Assembly: GCA_964432885.1 (NCBI GenBank) | Contig: CAYSPG010000002.1 | Span: forward strand, 62,001-126,000 | Direction of reading: 5' to 3' | Length of the DNA: 64,000 nucleotides | Origin: CAYSPG01 sp964432885 | GTDB lineage: Bacteria > Bacteroidota > Bacteroidia > AKYH767-A > OLB10 | Shown: positions 59,698-64,000 of the stretch, piece after piece | How positions within the stretch are numbered: position 1 is the stretch's first letter | Layout: every line of letters begins with the position of its first letter | The notes under the pieces: model-generated | Database searches by the model: none | What the model saw: only the letters and a program-made list of their open reading frames with translations | What the model was told of the DNA's origin: nothing | Position numbers and translations under genes: made by a program

Positions 59698-60411
59698 ATG
59701 GTACGATTAGTAATTATCCTTTTGTTTCTGTCGGTTAAAGTTTGGGCACAACCTTATGTTGTTTTTAAAGGAGATACCATTAACCGCAAAGATGCTGCCG
59801 GCAAACAAGGCGTGTGGAAAAAATTTTACCGCAGCGATAAAATTTTTTCAGAAACCATATTTAAAAACAACAGGCAAACAGGCATTACAAAGTTTTATTA
59901 CGAAAGCGGAAAAATACAATCTGAACTTACGTGGATAACTGACGGACAAAAAGCAAGTGCAGTAAATTATTTCGAAAGCGGAAAAATTAAAGCCAAAGGA
60001 AATTACGTGAGCCAAAAAAAAGACAGCCTGTGGACCTATTACCATGAAAACGAAAAACCCAGTGCCATTGAATTTTACCAGCGCGGAATTAAAACAGGCG
60101 AATGGAAAACATTTTATCCCGAAGGCGGAATACTTGAAATAAGCAATTATCAAAACAATAAACTGCATGGCGATTACAAAAAATTTTTTCGCAGCGGAAA
60201 AACCATGATGGAATCAAGATACCTTAATGATAAATTGATGGGCCCTTACAAAGTATATTACGATGACGGCAAACCATATACTACAGGCAATTACCTTAAA
60301 GGCGACAGAGTTGGTAAGTGGACACTGTATAGTGAAGAAGGCAAACCGTGGATTGAACAAATTTTTAAAAATGGTGTTTTGCTAAAAACAGATACCATCT
60401 CCTCAAAATAA
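59698..60411 (+). CDS. Secreted MORN-variant repeat protein (YwqK-like)
   Basis: 237 residues. Signal peptide MVRLVIILLFLSVKVWAQ, then about eight repeats of 22-24 residues with the pattern FYESGKIQSE, YFESGKIKAKGNY, FYPEGGILEISNY, YYDDGKPYTTGNY, the MORN-2/YwqK repeat. In databases such proteins are often labelled YwqK-family antitoxin, but here the gene has a signal peptide and no toxin partner, so that label should not be read as function. It is followed 60 nt later by mnmA on the same strand. Confidence 0.82.
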   Translation: MVRLVIILLFLSVKVWAQPYVVFKGDTINRKDAAGKQGVWKKFYRSDKIFSETIFKNNRQTGITKFYYESGKIQSELTWITDGQKASAVNYFESGKIKAKGNYVSQKKDSLWTYYHENEKPSAIEFYQRGIKTGEWKTFYPEGGILEISNYQNNKLHGDYKKFFRSGKTMMESRYLNDKLMGPYKVYYDDGKPYTTGNYLKGDRVGKWTLYSEEGKPWIEQIFKNGVLLKTDTISSK

Positions 60412-60471
60412 AAATCAGCTTAACGGTTAACGCTGCAAAATTTTTTTGGTGCTAACCAGCAAACATTTTAC

Positions 60472-61566
60472 ATGAGCAAAAAAGGGCGCATATTAGTTGC
60501 CATGAGTGGTGGTATCGACAGTTCGGTTACTGCCATGATGCTGTATGACCAGGGGTATGAGGTGATAGGCCTTACAATGAAAACATGGGATTATGCGGGC
60601 AGCAGCTCATCAAAAAAAGAAACCGGATGCTGCAGCCTCGACAGCATAAATGATGCACGTGCCATTGCAGTAGATAAAGGTTTTCCGCATTACATACTTG
60701 ATATACGCAGTGAGTTTGGCGATTTTGTTATCGACAATTTTGTGGATGAATATCTTGGTGGCCGCACGCCTAACCCTTGTGTACTGTGCAATACACACAT
60801 TAAATGGGAAGCATTGATAAAACGTGCCGACATGCTCGATTGCCAGTATATCGCCACCGGCCATTATGCAAATGTGCGAACAGAAAACAACCGATACGTG
60901 ATTTCAAAAGGACTTGATGCGCACAAAGACCAAAGCTATGTACTGTGGGGTTTAAGTCAAAAAAATCTGGCACGTACAAAATTTCCATTAGGCAAGTTTC
61001 GCAAAAGCGAAATAAAACAAATGGCGCGCGACTGGGGATTGATTGAACTTGCTAACAAAAGCGAAAGCTATGAGATTTGTTTTGTGCCTGATAATGACTA
61101 CCGCGAATTTTTAAAGCACAGAGTACCTGGTATCGAAAAAAAATTAGATGGCGGTTTATTTGTAAATGCCAAAGGCGAAATACTTGGCAAACATCATGGA
61201 TACCCATTTTATACCATTGGCCAGCGCAAAGGATTAGAAGTTGCTTTTGGCAAGCCCATGTTTGTTACACAAATTATTCCTGACACAAACACAGTAGTAC
61301 TTGGCCAAATTGATGAGTTGCAAAAAACCACCATGAAGGTGCGCGGACTAAACATGATGAAACATGCTGCACTGATGAATCAAATGGATGTAATTACTAA
61401 AATTCGCTATAAAGACCCGGGCACACTCAGCAGCATAAAGCAAACAGGACCTGAAAACGCAGAAGTTGTTTTTCATGCACCTGTTAACAGCGTTGCACCT
61501 GGACAAAGCGCGGTTTTTTACGATGGGGATGATGTGCTGGGTGGTGGTTTTATTGATAAAGAATAA
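60472..61566 (+). CDS. mnmA: tRNA-specific 2-thiouridylase
   Basis: 364 residues, normal length. The ATP-pyrophosphatase P-loop SGGIDSS is at 12-18; catalytic Cys103 lies in NPCVLCN and the second Cys203 in SYEICFVPD, the pair that forms the disulfide/persulfide in catalysis. HYANV, GLDAHKDQSYVLWGL and the C-terminal beta-barrel are also as expected. It adds sulfur to U34 of Lys, Glu and Gln tRNAs. No other tRNA-modification gene is nearby. Confidence 0.96.
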   Translation: MSKKGRILVAMSGGIDSSVTAMMLYDQGYEVIGLTMKTWDYAGSSSSKKETGCCSLDSINDARAIAVDKGFPHYILDIRSEFGDFVIDNFVDEYLGGRTPNPCVLCNTHIKWEALIKRADMLDCQYIATGHYANVRTENNRYVISKGLDAHKDQSYVLWGLSQKNLARTKFPLGKFRKSEIKQMARDWGLIELANKSESYEICFVPDNDYREFLKHRVPGIEKKLDGGLFVNAKGEILGKHHGYPFYTIGQRKGLEVAFGKPMFVTQIIPDTNTVVLGQIDELQKTTMKVRGLNMMKHAALMNQMDVITKIRYKDPGTLSSIKQTGPENAEVVFHAPVNSVAPGQSAVFYDGDDVLGGGFIDKE

Positions 61567-61666
61567 AATCAAATTTTTTATCATTAATTTTCTTTCCTGC
61601 AATTAAGCTCAGACTAAAAAAACAAAACTGCTGTTTTAGGTATATTGTTTAGTCTTGAAAAAAACA

Positions 61667-61703
61667 AAAGCCGCAACAAAATATTCTGATTTGTTGCGGC
61701 TTT
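61667..61703. terminator. Bidirectional terminator
   Basis: A perfect 14-bp stem (61667-61680 with 61690-61703, AAAGCCGCAACAAA), loop of 9 nt, between convergent mnmA and the OmpA-family gene, with A/T-rich flanks. Confidence 0.85.
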
Positions 61704-61736
61704 ATAATTGAAGCTATTTTTTTAAATTGTAATAAT

Positions 61737-63893
61737 CTACTTTATTGTTAGTACTTTAAATTCTGTTCTGCGGTTATGCTGGTGTTCTTCTTCGGTACAC
61801 GGTACTTTTTTATTTCCCTCGCATTCACATTTGTTTACCAATTTACTTTCGCCATATCCTTTTGCAGTCATCCGCGTTTTATCAATTCCTTTTGTGGCAA
61901 TATAATCCACTGCGCTTTTGGCACGCTTTTGCGAAAGGTCGTTGTTGTATTTTACGCTTGCTCGGCAGTCCGTATGCGAGCCCAACTCAATAGTCATCTT
62001 AGGATAGCGATTAAGTATGTCAACCAATTTATCAAGTTCTTTTGCTGCGTCAGGGCGAATGTTCCACTTAGCCAAATCGTAGTAAATATTTTCAATTCGG
62101 ATAATATCACCTTCGCAAAAGAATTCAAAGTTAGCTACCAATGTAGCAGATTTTTTTAAACCGACTGTACTTTTCATTGAACTATTGTCAGCACAATGCT
62201 CTCGGCTTGCCATCACCCTGTATTCTGTTTCAGCATCTAAATTAAAATGATAATTGCCATCAGCATCGGTGGTGGTTTCTTCCTGTTTGTTTGTTTTTAA
62301 ATTAAGCAACTTAACAGGTTGATTACCCACAGGCGTTTTATCTTCAGCAAACGTAATGCGGCCTTTTAAATCAAACACAGGAACTTTTTCTAATGGAATT
62401 TTTACACTTTGTGGTTGATCATTTACATCCTTTATACTTTGCTTATTGTTTTTATATCCTTCTTTAGAAGCAATAAAATCATAATCTTTTCCTATTTGTA
62501 TGCATGATTTAAACTTACCGCTTTCATCGGTAACAACATTTTCCTCAAGCATTCCGTCCGATATATTTACCGATGCATTTTTTATCGGCTCATTGGTTTC
62601 CTTATCATAAACCAATCCATCCAAATCAACACAATTGCGTTTAAATGAATACATATCATCATCATCGCTTCTGCTTGCGCGGTTTGAGTTTATATATCCA
62701 CAACGGTTTTTCTTATCATAATTATAACCAAAATCATCGTATGACGAATTAAACGGAGCACCCAGATTTTTTACATTGTTAAATTGACCACCGGCAGCTT
62801 CTGCCGAAAAAATATCCAATCCGCCCAATCCACCATGCCCGTTCGATGTAAAAAATAATTTGCCATCCGAATCTACATACGGAAACAACTCATTGCCTTC
62901 GGTATTTATCTCGGCACCCAGGTTTACGGGCACATCCCATTCATTATTTACCCGTGAACTTACCCACAAATCCATACCGCCTTTACTACCGGGCATGTCA
63001 CTTGCAAAATACAACTTGTTGCCATCAGCAGTTAAAAATGCATGAGCGCACGAGTGCGTTTTGCTGTTGTATTTAAATTCTTTAAACTCTCCAAACTTTC
63101 CGTTTGCCATTTGCGCACTCATCAACTTCAGCCTTACAATGCGGTTTTTATCACGCATAGGTTTTCCGTTCTCCTCGTTATTGCGGGTAATAAACATTTC
63201 ATTGCCATCGGCACTAAAGGCTACAGGGCCGTCATTAAATTTTGATTGTCCTGCCTCATCAAACACCGTGGGGTTATCAAACTTATTTTCCTTACCCTTG
63301 CTATACCATAAACTAAGATAGGGTTTTGCTGTCCAGTCCTGCGTTTTATCTTTAGCACCCTCACGCGATGAAGAAAAAACAATTCCTTCTTTATAAGGTG
63401 TGGCAAACATATCCGCTTCGCTTGAGTTTACCGAAAGTCGTTTTACCGAAAACAATTTAGGATCCTGCGATAGCGATTCAATACTATCTATCATACTTAA
63501 TTGTTTCCATGCATTAGCATCACCCCCCTTTTTCTGAAGGTATAATTTTAATTGCTCCTTTGCCTTATCGCTTTTATTTAATGTTACAAGCACATTAGCA
63601 AAATGTATATGCTCCAATGGTATAGCCGTACTATCAGCAACAATTTCGGCATACCATTTTTCGGCTTGTTCATACTGGTTGTTTTTTCGGTAGCAGTCGG
63701 CAAGGTGCGACTTTGCTTTCATGTTGTTCTTTTGTTTAGCAAGAACTTTTTCATAAAGCGGAATAGCTTTGCTGAAACTAAACTTCGAATAATACTGCTC
63801 TGCCAAAACAAAGTCATCGTTTTGCGCAAATACATTTGCCGAAATAAGTATGCCGGCAACCAGCAACAGTTTTTTTAATTTATTATACATCAT
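61737..63893 (-). CDS. PorE-like OmpA-family protein (TPR, PD40 propeller, CRD, OmpA)
   Basis: 718 residues. Signal peptide (MYNKLKKLLLVAGILISANVFAQ), TPR-type repeats (about 25-150), a WD40/PD40 propeller (about 165-400, DGPVAFSADGNEMFITRN, DGNKLYFASDMPGSKGGMDLW, FFTSNGHGGLGGLDIF), a carboxypeptidase-regulatory-like repeat pair (about 410-570), and an OmpA C-terminal domain (about 600-718) with IELGSHTDCRASVKYN and LSQKRAKSAVDYI for peptidoglycan binding. This is the domain order of PorE, a T9SS component in Porphyromonas, but Bacteroidota have several such paralogues, so the name is tentative. It follows a PorP/SprF gene by 21 nt, the arrangement typical of T9SS partners. Confidence 0.85.
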   Translation of the reverse strand: MMYNKLKKLLLVAGILISANVFAQNDDFVLAEQYYSKFSFSKAIPLYEKVLAKQKNNMKAKSHLADCYRKNNQYEQAEKWYAEIVADSTAIPLEHIHFANVLVTLNKSDKAKEQLKLYLQKKGGDANAWKQLSMIDSIESLSQDPKLFSVKRLSVNSSEADMFATPYKEGIVFSSSREGAKDKTQDWTAKPYLSLWYSKGKENKFDNPTVFDEAGQSKFNDGPVAFSADGNEMFITRNNEENGKPMRDKNRIVRLKLMSAQMANGKFGEFKEFKYNSKTHSCAHAFLTADGNKLYFASDMPGSKGGMDLWVSSRVNNEWDVPVNLGAEINTEGNELFPYVDSDGKLFFTSNGHGGLGGLDIFSAEAAGGQFNNVKNLGAPFNSSYDDFGYNYDKKNRCGYINSNRASRSDDDDMYSFKRNCVDLDGLVYDKETNEPIKNASVNISDGMLEENVVTDESGKFKSCIQIGKDYDFIASKEGYKNNKQSIKDVNDQPQSVKIPLEKVPVFDLKGRITFAEDKTPVGNQPVKLLNLKTNKQEETTTDADGNYHFNLDAETEYRVMASREHCADNSSMKSTVGLKKSATLVANFEFFCEGDIIRIENIYYDLAKWNIRPDAAKELDKLVDILNRYPKMTIELGSHTDCRASVKYNNDLSQKRAKSAVDYIATKGIDKTRMTAKGYGESKLVNKCECEGNKKVPCTEEEHQHNRRTEFKVLTIK

Positions 63894-63914
63894 ACCAGTA
63901 ATTTTTTTTAATGA

Positions 63915-64000
63915 TTAGAAATAACGAGGAGTAAGTACACCTGTTTTCTTTAAGGGAATATCGTACCCTAAAGTAATTTCGTGCGAGCCTGAACTGTAAC
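63915..64000 (-). CDS. PorP/SprF-family T9SS outer-membrane protein (C-terminus only)
   Basis: Only the last 27 residues are in the window; the gene continues beyond 64000. The reading GSHEITLGYDIPLKKTGVL, followed by TPRYF and stop, is the characteristic C-terminus of PorP/SprF proteins (GSHEI then a final PRYF). These beta-barrel proteins help attach or secrete T9SS cargo and are usually followed by a gene such as the PorE-like one here, 21 nt downstream. Confidence 0.75.
   Translation of the reverse strand, partial: YSSGSHEITLGYDIPLKKTGVLTPRYF

Noticed and set aside
59698..60411. True YwqK antitoxin of a toxin-antitoxin pair
   Set aside because: The protein has a signal peptide and MORN-type repeats and there is no adjacent toxin gene; mnmA follows.
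1..64000. tRNA, rRNA, riboswitch or prophage genes
   Set aside because: No cloverleaf-like sequence, conserved rRNA stretch, known riboswitch core or phage gene was recognised by eye in the spacers; a covariance-model search would be decisive.

Overview
The window is a chromosomal stretch from a member of the Bacteroidota (AT-rich; related to the Chitinophagia/Sphingobacteriia/Flavobacteriia lineages; genus not resolvable by eye). The evidence is several secreted proteins with C-terminal type IX secretion (T9SS) sorting domains, PorP/SprF and PorE-like proteins, DUF6089 and DUF4199 proteins, a Bacteroidetes-type SdhCAB complex, and -7 promoter boxes of the form TAnnTTTG. No rRNA, tRNA, CRISPR array, insertion sequence or prophage was recognised.

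Layout. 1-2359: truncated secreted M1 aminopeptidase. 2447-9859: a SiaB/SiaC-type phosphorylation switch and, divergently, three SpoIIE/PP2C phosphatases (two 7TM sensors and one receiver fusion) around a DUF4199 membrane protein. 9932-14545: lipoprotein, HD hydrolase, then a cyclic-nucleotide-binding histidine kinase tail-to-tail with a TPR-adenylate cyclase. 14632-20904: a 2090-residue secreted S8/MBG/SprB-repeat adhesin-protease carrying seven QRGLVN peptides. 21287-26115: small lipoproteins (two EGF-like), gdhA and a T9SS cargo protein. 26116-26706: a gene-free spacer with an alternating 21-bp minisatellite. 26707-32428: hypothetical protein, then a surface cassette (LamG-like membrane protein, 1117-residue repeat protein, short anchor protein). 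32561-36579: a three-gene two-component operon with a hybrid kinase and an NtrC-like ATPase lacking a DNA-binding domain. 36794-40185: LOG-family protein and BNR-repeat T9SS protein. 40201-44329: the succinate dehydrogenase operon, split between sdhA and sdhB by a MntA/HepT toxin-antitoxin pair. 44550-46831: kinase-like protein of unknown family and an Omp28-like protein. 46884-51581: polysaccharide export operon (Wza-like, Wzc-like kinase with a Gly-Tyr tail, flippase). 51770-61566: nadK, tandem DUF6089 proteins, lipoprotein, YfhO-like membrane protein, glycosyltransferase, START-like protein, ICMT-like methyltransferase, MORN-repeat protein and mnmA. 61737-64000: PorE-like OmpA protein and the end of a PorP/SprF protein.

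How the genes fit together. The region is rich in signal transduction (phosphatase/kinase switch, cAMP synthesis and probable cAMP sensing, phosphorelay) and in cell-surface output (T9SS cargo, capsule export, lipoproteins), with a few housekeeping enzymes between (GdhA, Sdh, NadK, MnmA). The observations I consider most worth following are: the SiaB/SiaC-phosphatase cluster without a SiaD output gene; the toxin-antitoxin pair built into the sdh operon behind an 8-bp-periodic inverted element; the QRGLVN repeats, whose codons differ only synonymously; the alternating 21-bp minisatellite; and the surface cassette next to a HTH-less NtrC regulator. All functions are inferred from sequence motifs read by eye; no database search was run.
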